A DNA stretch of 9,763 nucleotides, from NCBI GenBank assembly GCA_017993025.1, contig JAGONL010000026.1, forward strand, positions 1 to 9,763, in the 5' to 3' direction. Of this stretch, positions 1-6,146 are shown piece by piece. The notes under the pieces were generated by a model that saw only the letters and a list, made by a program, of their open reading frames with translations, had not been told where the DNA came from and made no database searches. This DNA comes from Candidatus Saccharimonadota bacterium. GTDB taxonomy: Bacteria > Patescibacteriota > Saccharimonadia > Saccharimonadales > SZUA-47. Numbering within the stretch: position 1 is the first letter of the stretch; each line of letters begins with the position of its first letter. Position numbers and translations under genes: made by a program.

Positions 1-57
1 AAAGAAGAATCCTCTAGCGCAGGGATTAGAAGAATTAAAGCCGTACTAGCAGCTTAA
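1..57 (+). CDS. alaS: C-terminal end of a protein, probably alanyl-tRNA synthetase (partial)
   Basis: Frame 1 is open from the first base and ends in TAA at 55-57, giving an 18-residue tail, KEESSAGIRRIKAVLAA being its core. The string SSAGIRRIKAV closely matches the motif at the end of the AlaRS editing domain (typically S-x-A-x-GVRRIEAVTG). Known AlaRS proteins continue for roughly 300 residues past this motif, with a coiled coil and a C-Ala/DHHA1 domain, whereas this frame stops a few residues later. The call is supported by context: alaS lies upstream of ruvX (yrrK) and mltG (yrrL) in Bacillus, and both follow here. The gene start lies outside the window. With only 18 residues visible this remains an inference; it could be another protein ending by chance in GIRRIKA. 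Confidence 0.55.
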   Translation, partial: KEESSSAGIRRIKAVLAA

Positions 58-299
58 ACTAGATTTGAGATGCTAGAAAATTATCGATTAGCCGTTGATA
101 ATTAGCATAGAATTAGCAATTGACGATTAGCAATGTAGCTACCAGAACCTAGAATCTCGCGCCTGAGCCCTGTAGTCCCATTGCAAATTGCAAATATTTA
201 ATTTATTGCTAATCGGGTCATTGCTAATCGTTAATTGTTCCAGCGCCTTTAGTAGCAGATTAACTTTTAACTTTTAACTTTCGACCTTCGACGTTCGTA
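55..299. repeat. Degenerate 7-bp tandem repeat array
   Basis: Read in one constant 7-base phase (units starting at 104, 111, 118 ... 293), this intergenic stretch is a chain of heptanucleotides in which neighbours resemble each other. The clearest parts are 76-103 (four units all ending in TT), 111-131 (AATTAGC-like), 181-194 (TTGCAAA twice) and 258-299. In 258-299, TTTTAAC appears twice and then drifts to TTTCGAC and CTTCGAC. Hand comparison of consecutive units in 258-299 gives 27 of 35 identical positions. The middle part (132-180, 195-250) is much weaker. The array begins at the upstream stop codon and ends about 10 bp before the ftsA -10 box, so it supplies the would-be -35 region. It resembles the heptanucleotide STRR repeats described in cyanobacteria; a shared origin is not implied. 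No open frame of note is present. Confidence 0.6.
117..237. repeat. 19-bp inverted repeat with 83-nt spacer
   Basis: The left arm is 117-135 and the right arm 219-237. The reverse complement of the right arm equals the left arm at 18 of 19 positions, and the exception (G122 opposite T232) would be a G-U pair in RNA. The core word GATTAGC occurs at 86-92 and 125-131, with its complement GCTAATC at 208-214 and 223-229. It could form a long hairpin in RNA or a cruciform in DNA. No T-run follows, so it is not a typical intrinsic terminator. It lies within the heptad array and may simply reflect heptads present in both orientations. Confidence 0.7.
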
Positions 300-308
300 A
301 CCTGAGCG

Positions 309-317
309 TGGTACAAT
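309..317 (+). promoter_or_regulatory. Extended -10 promoter of ftsA, leaderless
   Basis: TGGTACAAT at 309-317 fits the extended -10 form TGnTAnAAT. No good -35 is seen at 17 +/- 2 bp upstream, where the heptad array ends, which is the usual situation for an extended -10 promoter. Transcription should start 6-8 bases after the box, at about 324-325, only 2-3 bases before the ATG at 327. There is no room for a Shine-Dalgarno, so the transcript is predicted to be leaderless or nearly so. Confidence 0.6.
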
Positions 318-326
318 AAACCGTAT

Positions 327-1628
327 ATGCTAACTCAGTTAAATGATATAAAAGCTAAAACTCTAGCCAAGCTCAAGAAACGCGCCAGCAGGCACGGAGA
401 GCGCTATATTGTGGCTCTGGATATTGGTACGGAGAATGTCAAAGCACTGATTGGCCGAATTGTTGAGGATGAAATTGAAATTGTGGGTGTTGGCCGTGCG
501 CACCAGGGTCTACAAGACATGCAAGCTGGTGCAATCTCTGACATTGCCTCTGTAACCGCAAACTGCAATAAAGCACTAGCAGAGGCAGAAAAGCTTGCGG
601 GTGTAAGTGCGCGAGCTGTTGTGATTGGAATTGCCGGAGAACTAGTGAAAGGTACGACCATAACTGTTAAAGTACAAAGAAAAGACGCCAAAAAGGCTCT
701 GGACATCGAGGAAGTTGAGCGAATAGTAGAACTAGTCCAGAAACGCGCATACGACAGAGCAAAACAGCAAATTGCAGACGAACTTGGCGGAAAAGACATC
801 GATGTTCAGCTAGTAAACAGCGCATTAGTGCGTATGGAAATTGACGGATACGAAGTAACAAACCCTGTTGGATTTCAAGGAAAGCAAGTTGTTGTTCAGC
901 TATATACAGCATTTGCACCATTAATTCACATTGGCGCACTTGAGCAGGTTGCTAATCAGCTAGACATGGATTTGCTAGCAGTGGCCGCTGAACCTTTTGC
1001 TGTTGCTAGGTCTGTTATTGGTGATGCAGATGATTCTACAATGAGCGCAATTTTAATGGATGTCGGTGGAGGAACAACTGACATAGCTGTGCTAAACGAA
1101 GGTGGAGTTCAAGGTACACAGATGTTTGGTATTGGTGGACGAGCGTTTACCAGAAGCATTGCTAGAGAAATTGAAGTAGGCTTTGTTGAAGCCGAAAAGC
1201 TAAAACTAGGGCTAGTTGACGGTACAGCACCCAGCCAGATGGTAGAAAAAATTGAAAAAGCACTGAGCAAAACTGTGCGTGTATGGCGTGGAGGTATTGA
1301 ACTAGCGCTGGGTGAGTATGATAATTTAGAACATCTTCCACATAATATACTGCTTTGTGGTGGTGGTTCTTCTCTAGAAATGCTGACAGCAGAGCTAGAA
1401 TCTGCTGATTGGTACCGAAAACTGCCGTTCGCTAGGAAGCCCCGTATTCAGTTTATTAGCCCAGAGGCTGTTATAGGCATTACTGATGTCACAGACACGC
1501 TAAAGGACCATACGTTCGTCACAGCTATGGGTTTACTGCGCGTAGGGCTTGATACAATAGCTCAGAACGATGAAGTGGCGGATGAAGCAAACGTGCAGGG
1601 ACGTATAAATAGGATATTAAGGATATAA
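327..1628 (+). CDS. ftsA: Cell division protein FtsA
   Basis: Actin-like ATPase that tethers FtsZ to the membrane and recruits the divisome. Visible motifs are phosphate-1 LDIGTENVKALIG (31-43), the FtsA-type stretch VGVGRAHQGLQDMQAGAISDI (residues about 53-73), and a 1C/SHS2-region signature NPVGFQGKQ (179-187), which separates it from PilM and MreB. Phosphate-2 is MDVGGGTTDIAVL (244-256) and the adenosine motif is CGGGSSLEML (344-353). The last 11 residues (VQGRINRILRI) form a short amphipathic helix like the FtsA membrane-targeting tail. Length 433 is close to the usual 420. The first 26 residues, before the actin fold, are lysine-rich and longer than usual. The ATG follows the extended -10 box directly, with no Shine-Dalgarno. 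No ftsZ follows; the next gene starts 5 bases after the stop. A PilM-like annotation is the main alternative. Confidence 0.88.
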   Translation: MLTQLNDIKAKTLAKLKKRASRHGERYIVALDIGTENVKALIGRIVEDEIEIVGVGRAHQGLQDMQAGAISDIASVTANCNKALAEAEKLAGVSARAVVIGIAGELVKGTTITVKVQRKDAKKALDIEEVERIVELVQKRAYDRAKQQIADELGGKDIDVQLVNSALVRMEIDGYEVTNPVGFQGKQVVVQLYTAFAPLIHIGALEQVANQLDMDLLAVAAEPFAVARSVIGDADDSTMSAILMDVGGGTTDIAVLNEGGVQGTQMFGIGGRAFTRSIAREIEVGFVEAEKLKLGLVDGTAPSQMVEKIEKALSKTVRVWRGGIELALGEYDNLEHLPHNILLCGGGSSLEMLTAELESADWYRKLPFARKPRIQFISPEAVIGITDVTDTLKDHTFVTAMGLLRVGLDTIAQNDEVADEANVQGRINRILRI

Positions 1629-1633
1629 ACAAA

Positions 1634-3295
1634 GTGGCAAAAGGTACAGTATACATTGAGGCAGATGACGAAATCACAACCGTGATAGATAAAGTTTTGT
1701 CTGCAAAAGAAGAAATTGTTGCTGTAGTTTTGCCAAAGCGGGCAACTGTTTTTCAGAGTGTTGTTAACCTTAAACTTCTGAAAAAGGCATCCGAGGAAGC
1801 AAAAAAGCGTGTTGTTTTAATTTCTTCAGAACCAGCTATTGAATCAATTTCTGCTGTTGTCGGTATGCACATTGCTCAGTCGCTGTCATCCAAGCCTTAC
1901 GTACCTAAACGTGCAAAGCCTTTGGGCAGCGAAACAATTACGTCAAAAGAGCTGGATGTAGTAGATGTCGGCACAGTAGAAACACCTGAAGAAGCAGTAC
2001 CGGCAGATGATAAGCCACAATCAGACACAATTGAGCTAGATAATACCCAAAGTGTTGCTGAAGAGCTACCTGAAGGTACGCTAGCCCTAGCTGGAAGTGC
2101 CAAAGTTGTTAAGAAGAAGCGATTTAAAATTCCGGATTTTAGTAGTTTTAGACTACGAATGGGGCTGGGAATTACGGCGGTTGTATTACTTATAGTTGGT
2201 TGGGTTTTCGGGTTTGTGATTTTGCCTAAAGCTAGCATAACAATTAACACAGACACAAGCAGCCAGCCGGTGTCCATGGACTTTATTGCTAGAGCAGATA
2301 TTACCGAGATTAATTTAGAAACTGGTGAGTTACCAGCCAAAAAAGCAGAAATTTCTAAAGAGGACAAAGTAACTGTACCAGCTACGGGCGAAAAAAACGT
2401 CGGTGAAAAAGCCAGCGGAGAAGCTAAGTTTTCAGGAAAAATTTGTGGAACACCTGGGGTACCAGATGATGTTCCAGCGGGAACAGGCATAAGTAGTAAT
2501 GGTAAAACTTACATAACCTTGGAAGATGTTAGCTTTAGTTTTGCGTCAATTGGGGGTGGGTGCATTAATTTCACAGGTGATACTGTAGGAATTAGTGCAC
2601 AAGCTTCTGGCGCTAATTTTAACGTAGGAAGTGGAACGAGTTTTGCGGTAGCAGGAAGATCGGATGCAACGGCAGTAGGATCAGCTAGTGGAGGGACTGA
2701 TGCGGTTGTAAAAGTAGTTAGTGACGATGATGTAAACAAAGCTAAAGAACAACTAAAAGGCATAGCTACAGCCGCCGCAATTACGGAACTTAATCAAAAC
2801 CTTACGTCCCAACAACTTCAAGCGCTCCCAGAAACAATGGAAGAATCTGCACCGGTAGTTAAAACCTCTATCGCGGTTGATGCAGAGGCGCCAGAAGTTA
2901 CTGTGACTCAAACTGTAAAATATAGCATGCTTGGTGTATCCAGCAGTGAACTAGGGTCGTTGCTTGATAATCGAATCACTAAATCCCTAGAGGGTCAAGC
3001 AGATAAAAACGTTCGGAGTAATGGACTTGACGCAGCCGTTTATCGACTAACTGCCAGGACATCCGTAGATAATCAAACTATAACCCTAGATACGATTGCT
3101 ATTCTTGGTCCAGAATTTGATGAAAACGCTATCAGAAACGAAGTAGCCGGTAAAAAACGCGGAGATATTGAGAAGATGCTAGAATCACGTGATGGAGTTC
3201 GCTCTGTAGGTGTCGAATATAGTCCTTTCTGGATAACAACTACGCCAAAAAGCGCAGATAAAATAAAAATAATCATAAATGAAGTCGAAAATTAA
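1634..3295 (+). CDS. Single-pass membrane protein with baseplate-J-like extracytoplasmic domain
   Basis: 553 residues with a GTG start 5 bases after ftsA; AAGGA at 1619-1623, inside the ftsA end, can serve as Shine-Dalgarno. Order: a folded-looking cytoplasmic N-domain (1-90, alternating hydrophobic strands and helices), an acidic linker rich in D, E and P (100-150), a basic stop-transfer patch (KVVKKKRFK, about 157-165), one membrane segment (177-197), then about 355 residues outside. In that part, VPAGTGISSNGKTYIT (280-295), a GANFNVGSGT stretch (326-335) and VSDDDVNKAKEQL (362-374) resemble the baseplate J/gp47 fold found in many CPR membrane proteins. C271 and C310 are the only cysteines and could form a disulfide. 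Its function is unknown. Its position between ftsA and mltG suggests an envelope or division role, which is inference. It overlaps ruvX by 17 bp. Confidence 0.75.
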   Translation: MAKGTVYIEADDEITTVIDKVLSAKEEIVAVVLPKRATVFQSVVNLKLLKKASEEAKKRVVLISSEPAIESISAVVGMHIAQSLSSKPYVPKRAKPLGSETITSKELDVVDVGTVETPEEAVPADDKPQSDTIELDNTQSVAEELPEGTLALAGSAKVVKKKRFKIPDFSSFRLRMGLGITAVVLLIVGWVFGFVILPKASITINTDTSSQPVSMDFIARADITEINLETGELPAKKAEISKEDKVTVPATGEKNVGEKASGEAKFSGKICGTPGVPDDVPAGTGISSNGKTYITLEDVSFSFASIGGGCINFTGDTVGISAQASGANFNVGSGTSFAVAGRSDATAVGSASGGTDAVVKVVSDDDVNKAKEQLKGIATAAAITELNQNLTSQQLQALPETMEESAPVVKTSIAVDAEAPEVTVTQTVKYSMLGVSSSELGSLLDNRITKSLEGQADKNVRSNGLDAAVYRLTARTSVDNQTITLDTIAILGPEFDENAIRNEVAGKKRGDIEKMLESRDGVRSVGVEYSPFWITTTPKSADKIKIIINEVEN

Positions 3296-3713
3296 ACTAG
3301 ATAGTGATATTTTGGGGTTGGATCTGGGGCTTAAGCGCACAGGTGTCGCACGTATAAATTTAATTGCGAAAATAGCTGAACCTCTTTCTGCTATTCAAAT
3401 GGACAATACGGATTTGGTATCCAAGGTTCAGGAGCTGATTACCGAGCATAACGCCTGTGCGGTTGTTGTTGGCTTGCCAAGGGGGTTAGATGGTCAGGAA
3501 ACGGAACAGACTGCTTGGGCAATAAAAATCACATCAGAGTTGGAAAATGCATTAAAGGAGCCTGTTTTTAGTATTGATGAGGCTCTGACCACCAAGTTTG
3601 CAGAGGATAGAGCAAATTTAGGGGAGAGTATCGATAGTGTCGCTGCAGGAATTTTATTAGAGGATTTTGTGGGTGAGGTATTGGCTGGAAGGATAGAAAA
3701 TGTCACCATTTAG
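3279..3713 (+). CDS. ruvX: YqgF/RuvX family RNase H-fold nuclease (putative Holliday junction resolvase)
   Basis: A small protein of 144 residues, as usual for the family. It has the RNase H-fold signatures LGLDLGLKRTGVA (12-24, acidic D15), VVGLPRGLDGQETEQT (63-78), SIDEALTT (98-105, E101) and DSVAAGILLEDF (119-130, D119), giving a D-E-D catalytic set. The common DERLTT motif is DEALTT here, so the arginine is lost. YqgF proteins are linked to pre-16S rRNA 5'-end processing and to Holliday junction resolution; which applies cannot be told from sequence. The ATG lies 17 bp inside the preceding gene with no clear Shine-Dalgarno, so translation is probably coupled. It overlaps mltG by 14 bp. 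The ruvX-mltG pairing is common in bacteria. Confidence 0.87.
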   Translation: MKSKIKLDSDILGLDLGLKRTGVARINLIAKIAEPLSAIQMDNTDLVSKVQELITEHNACAVVVGLPRGLDGQETEQTAWAIKITSELENALKEPVFSIDEALTTKFAEDRANLGESIDSVAAGILLEDFVGEVLAGRIENVTI

Positions 3714-4752
3714 ACACGGAGAAAAGGTCAAGAGAAAACGCAATATCCGGAGAATAATAATAGCAACTTTCACATTACTTGTAGTCCTTTTGGCAACTTT
3801 AGTTTTTTGGTACAACTCCAGTATTAAACCAGTTAATCAAAACAACTCCGAGCAGACAATTGTTACTGTAGAAACAGGCATGAACGAAGCACAACTAGCT
3901 GGCATTTTAGAGAAAAAAGGATTGATTCGGTCAGCACTGGCTTACGAGATATACGCTAGGGTTAACGGCAAGGTAGGAAATATGCAGGCCGGAGGATATA
4001 AATTAAGCCAAAACATGTCCGTTGCAGATATTGTAGATAAAATCACTAATGGTGAGGTGGCATTAGATTTAATTACGATTTTGCCGGCACAGCGACTTGA
4101 CCAGATAAGGGAATCTTTCATAGAGGCAGGATTTAGCGAAAAAGAAGTAGACGAAGCGCTGAAGGTTACTAACTACGCTGGCCACCCTGCATTGGTAGAC
4201 AAACCACCACTTGCTAGTTTAGAGGGCTATCTATATCCAGAAAGTTTTTTGCGGTCGCAGACTACACCACTTCAGACCATAATTACTGCGTCACTTGACC
4301 AGACAGCGCTATTATTTACCCCCGAACTTAAACAAAAACTATCTGCTAGAGGTTTAAATTTTCATGATGCCGTAATTCTGGCTTCTATAGTAGAGAAAGA
4401 AGTGAGTAATTTAGACGACAAACCAACAGTTGCGCAGGTTTTTTTGCGGCGTCTAGAAATCGGCATGATGCTTGGATCGGACGTTACGGCGTATTATGGT
4501 GCTATTATCAATAAACTTCCACCTACAGTAGCTACAGACACACCTTACAATACAAGAATTTATACCGGTTTGCCTCCTGGTCCGATTAGTAATATTTCCG
4601 CTAGTTCTATAAATGCAATTGCTAATCCTTCAGATACAGACTATCTGTTTTTTGTAGCTGGTGACGACGGCAAAACATACTTTTCACGCACCAACGAAGA
4701 GCACGAAGCCTTGACTGCCGAGCACTGTATTGAACTTTGCGCAATACCTTGA
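3700..4752 (+). CDS. mltG: Endolytic murein transglycosylase MltG (YceG-like)
   Basis: Membrane-bound lytic transglycosylase that cuts nascent glycan strands inside the peptidoglycan and is thought to terminate chains made by penicillin-binding proteins. A basic N-terminus (1-18) precedes a membrane segment (19-38). A LysM-like subdomain (about 53-118) is followed by the YceG catalytic domain. That domain contains GYLYPESF (176-183), ILASIVEKE (226-234, with E232 aligned to the catalytic glutamate of E. coli MltG), VFLRRLEIGMMLGSD (247-261), TPYNTRIYTGLPPGPISN (281-298) and TDYLFFVA (313-320). Length 350 is normal. The ATG at 3700 has AAGGA at 3689-3693, 6 bases upstream. It is the last gene of the ftsA block; its TGA stop lies inside the -35 box of the next promoter. 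Confidence 0.93.
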   Translation: MSPFRHGEKVKRKRNIRRIIIATFTLLVVLLATLVFWYNSSIKPVNQNNSEQTIVTVETGMNEAQLAGILEKKGLIRSALAYEIYARVNGKVGNMQAGGYKLSQNMSVADIVDKITNGEVALDLITILPAQRLDQIRESFIEAGFSEKEVDEALKVTNYAGHPALVDKPPLASLEGYLYPESFLRSQTTPLQTIITASLDQTALLFTPELKQKLSARGLNFHDAVILASIVEKEVSNLDDKPTVAQVFLRRLEIGMMLGSDVTAYYGAIINKLPPTVATDTPYNTRIYTGLPPGPISNISASSINAIANPSDTDYLFFVAGDDGKTYFSRTNEEHEALTAEHCIELCAIP

Positions 4753-4778
4753 CAATAACCACATGTTTTATGTACAAT
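4749..4778 (+). promoter_or_regulatory. Promoter for the LysM-CHAP gene
   Basis: A perfect -35 TTGACA (4749-4754) is separated by 18 bp from TACAAT (4773-4778), the same -10 hexamer as the ftsA promoter. The -35 contains the mltG stop codon TGA (4750-4752). The predicted start site near 4785 gives a leader of about 180 nt before the proposed start codon. No terminator hairpin is seen between mltG and this promoter, so read-through from the ftsA block is possible. Confidence 0.7.
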
Positions 4779-4785
4779 TAAATAC

Positions 4786-4961
4786 AGTATTTTTGATAAA
4801 TTCATTGTTTATAACAGGGGTGAATCAAAAGTACTAAACTACGGAGCCGATGCAAAAGTATATTTAAATAACAAGATTTATACAATAATCTTGATAAATT
4901 AACTAAAAAACCGTAGAAAACGCAAATTATCCACACCTTCAGGCGTTTATTTTAAGGAGAG
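4786..4961 (+). promoter_or_regulatory. Structured 5' leader, possible divergent c-di-AMP (ydaO-type) riboswitch
   Basis: This long untranslated leader precedes a cell-wall hydrolase gene. Possible helices are 4839-4844 with 4911-4916 (CTACGG/CCGTAG), enclosing a 7-bp hairpin 4872-4878/4887-4893, and 4918-4923 with 4943-4948 (AAACGC/GCGTTT). GGGGTGAATC (4817-4826) matches a hallmark of ydaO elements, and ACCTTCAGGCG (4935-4945) followed by AAGGAGAG (4954-4961) resembles their 3' end. Such riboswitches often precede peptidoglycan hydrolases. Against this, I find no 5' strand equivalent to the ydaO P1 upstream of GGGGTGAATC, and the middle helix and CCCGAA-type core are not clear. TTGATAAATT occurs twice (4793-4802, 4891-4900). 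That this is a cis-acting leader is fairly likely; the class is uncertain. Confidence 0.4.
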
Positions 4962-4967
4962 ATTATT
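4954..4967 (+). promoter_or_regulatory. Strong Shine-Dalgarno followed by an ATT start codon
   Basis: AAGGAG at 4954-4959 is the best Shine-Dalgarno in the window. In the LysM-CHAP frame the sequence opens right after the TAA at 4953-4955. It offers ATT at 4962 (2-base spacer, too close) and ATT at 4965 (5-base spacer, good). No ATG or GTG occurs in this frame before the membrane segment; the first conventional codon is TTG at 5061, with no Shine-Dalgarno before it. Confidence 0.55.
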
Positions 4968-6137
4968 CGTAAACAGATATCATCGCAACTGACGAATGTT
5001 TCGTTAGTTAAGACTGCATCAACCGTCTCAGAGGATATTAATAAAAAGTTTAAGCGTAGCTTGTTTAAAAGCAAGAAGCGCTTTATTCGCTATGGGCTAC
5101 TTGCTAGTAACCTAATTTTGCTTGTAGGTGTAGTTGGATTTATTATTTCTACCAGAAATTCACAAGCTAATTCAAACACCCCAACCCTAAGCCTTACCCA
5201 AGAAAATGTTATATCTGACCCACTTGATGAGCTATCTGGCGCCGATATAGCAGTTAACGTTGCCATGCTTGTCAGAATGGACCAAGTGGTATCTGTTGTA
5301 AACCGTTCTGATACCGTACGTTCACAGTTAGATGTTCAGCCTAACGACTCTCAGGTTGTTTCAAAGCCACAGATTGTTGAAACGAACCTAAAATCTAAAA
5401 AGGATATCGTTACTCATACTGTTGAGTCTGGAGAAACCGTAGAAAGCCTAGCTGAGAAATATGGCGTAACTAGCGAAAGTATTCGTTGGTCAAACGGAAT
5501 TACTGGCAGTGTAGTAGCTGTTGGAAAAGTTCTTTCTATTCCGCCAGTAAATGGGCTTGTATACACTGTTAAGAGTGGTGACACGCCTGATAGTTTGGCA
5601 ACAAAATATCGCTCTGACAAAGCCAGAATTATTGCTTTTAACGACGCTGAAATTAATGGTTTAGTTTTAGACGAAAAAATTGTTATCCCTGACGGTAGAC
5701 AGCCAGACCCAGTGACTTCAAGAAGTTCATTTGCAGTTGGTGGTTTTTCATTTGGATCGGCCGCAATTTATGGCTACAACGGATATGACTACGGTTGGTG
5801 CACATGGTGGGCAGCAAAACGCCGTGCCGATGTTGGAAAGCCAATTCCTGCAAACTTTGGCGATGCTTGTAACTGGATTAGTGCTGCTGGGCGCGCCGGC
5901 ATACCAACTGGGTCAGTACCTAGTGGTGCCGGTGACGTAATATTCACAAGTTCTGGTTGTTTAGGTCACGTGGCTTTTGTAGAAGAAATGTTGCCAGACG
6001 GTTCAATCTGGGTAACTGATATGAACTCTAGAGGACAAGTGTCGAAAGACGACCCGACTAAAGCCGGTGGCTGGAACAGAGTCAGCTGGAGACTTGTAAC
6101 ACCTGACCAATTCAGCCGCTTCAAATTCATCTATTAA
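4965..6137 (+). CDS. Membrane-anchored LysM-LysM-CHAP peptidoglycan hydrolase
   Basis: Probable amidase or endopeptidase acting on peptidoglycan outside the cell. Numbering from the ATT start (subtract 32 for the TTG at 5061): a basic cytoplasmic tail (1-43), a membrane segment (44-62), a linker, LysM1 beginning HTVESGET (about 151-195), LysM2 beginning YTVKSGDT (about 200-243), then a C-terminal CHAP domain. The CHAP cysteine is C279 in YGWCTWWA, the histidine H335 in LGHVAFVEE, and N354 in TDMNS is the likely third residue. C302 and C332 are extra. The start is taken at ATT 4965 because a strong Shine-Dalgarno stands 5 bases upstream and the frame is open from there. Starting at TTG 5061 would drop 32 residues (MRKQISSQL...) and leave no ribosome site. 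The gene has its own promoter and a long structured leader. Confidence 0.85.
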   Translation: MRKQISSQLTNVSLVKTASTVSEDINKKFKRSLFKSKKRFIRYGLLASNLILLVGVVGFIISTRNSQANSNTPTLSLTQENVISDPLDELSGADIAVNVAMLVRMDQVVSVVNRSDTVRSQLDVQPNDSQVVSKPQIVETNLKSKKDIVTHTVESGETVESLAEKYGVTSESIRWSNGITGSVVAVGKVLSIPPVNGLVYTVKSGDTPDSLATKYRSDKARIIAFNDAEINGLVLDEKIVIPDGRQPDPVTSRSSFAVGGFSFGSAAIYGYNGYDYGWCTWWAAKRRADVGKPIPANFGDACNWISAAGRAGIPTGSVPSGAGDVIFTSSGCLGHVAFVEEMLPDGSIWVTDMNSRGQVSKDDPTKAGGWNRVSWRLVTPDQFSRFKFIY

Positions 6138-6146
6138 TTCCGTAAG

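Noticed and set aside
55..299. CRISPR-like array
   Set aside because: Units are 7 bp, contiguous and degenerate, with no 25-40 bp repeats, no spacers and no cas genes.
404..939. Two open frames on the - strand under ftsA
   Set aside because: Serine-, threonine- or cysteine-rich translations opposite a strongly conserved FtsA frame; shadows.
1897..2490. 197-codon open frame on the - strand
   Set aside because: It is antisense to the membrane protein gene, low-complexity in S, P, T and A, and has no motif or ribosome site; a shadow of the coding frame.
4927..4935. Perfect DnaA box TTATCCACA, a possible replication origin element
   Set aside because: It is a single copy with no cluster of boxes, no AT-rich unwinding region with repeats and no dnaA/dnaN nearby; it lies in the loop of a predicted leader hairpin and is probably coincidental.
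5731..5940. 69-codon + strand open frame inside the CHAP domain
   Set aside because: Out of frame with a well-conserved catalytic domain and without a Shine-Dalgarno or recognisable motif.
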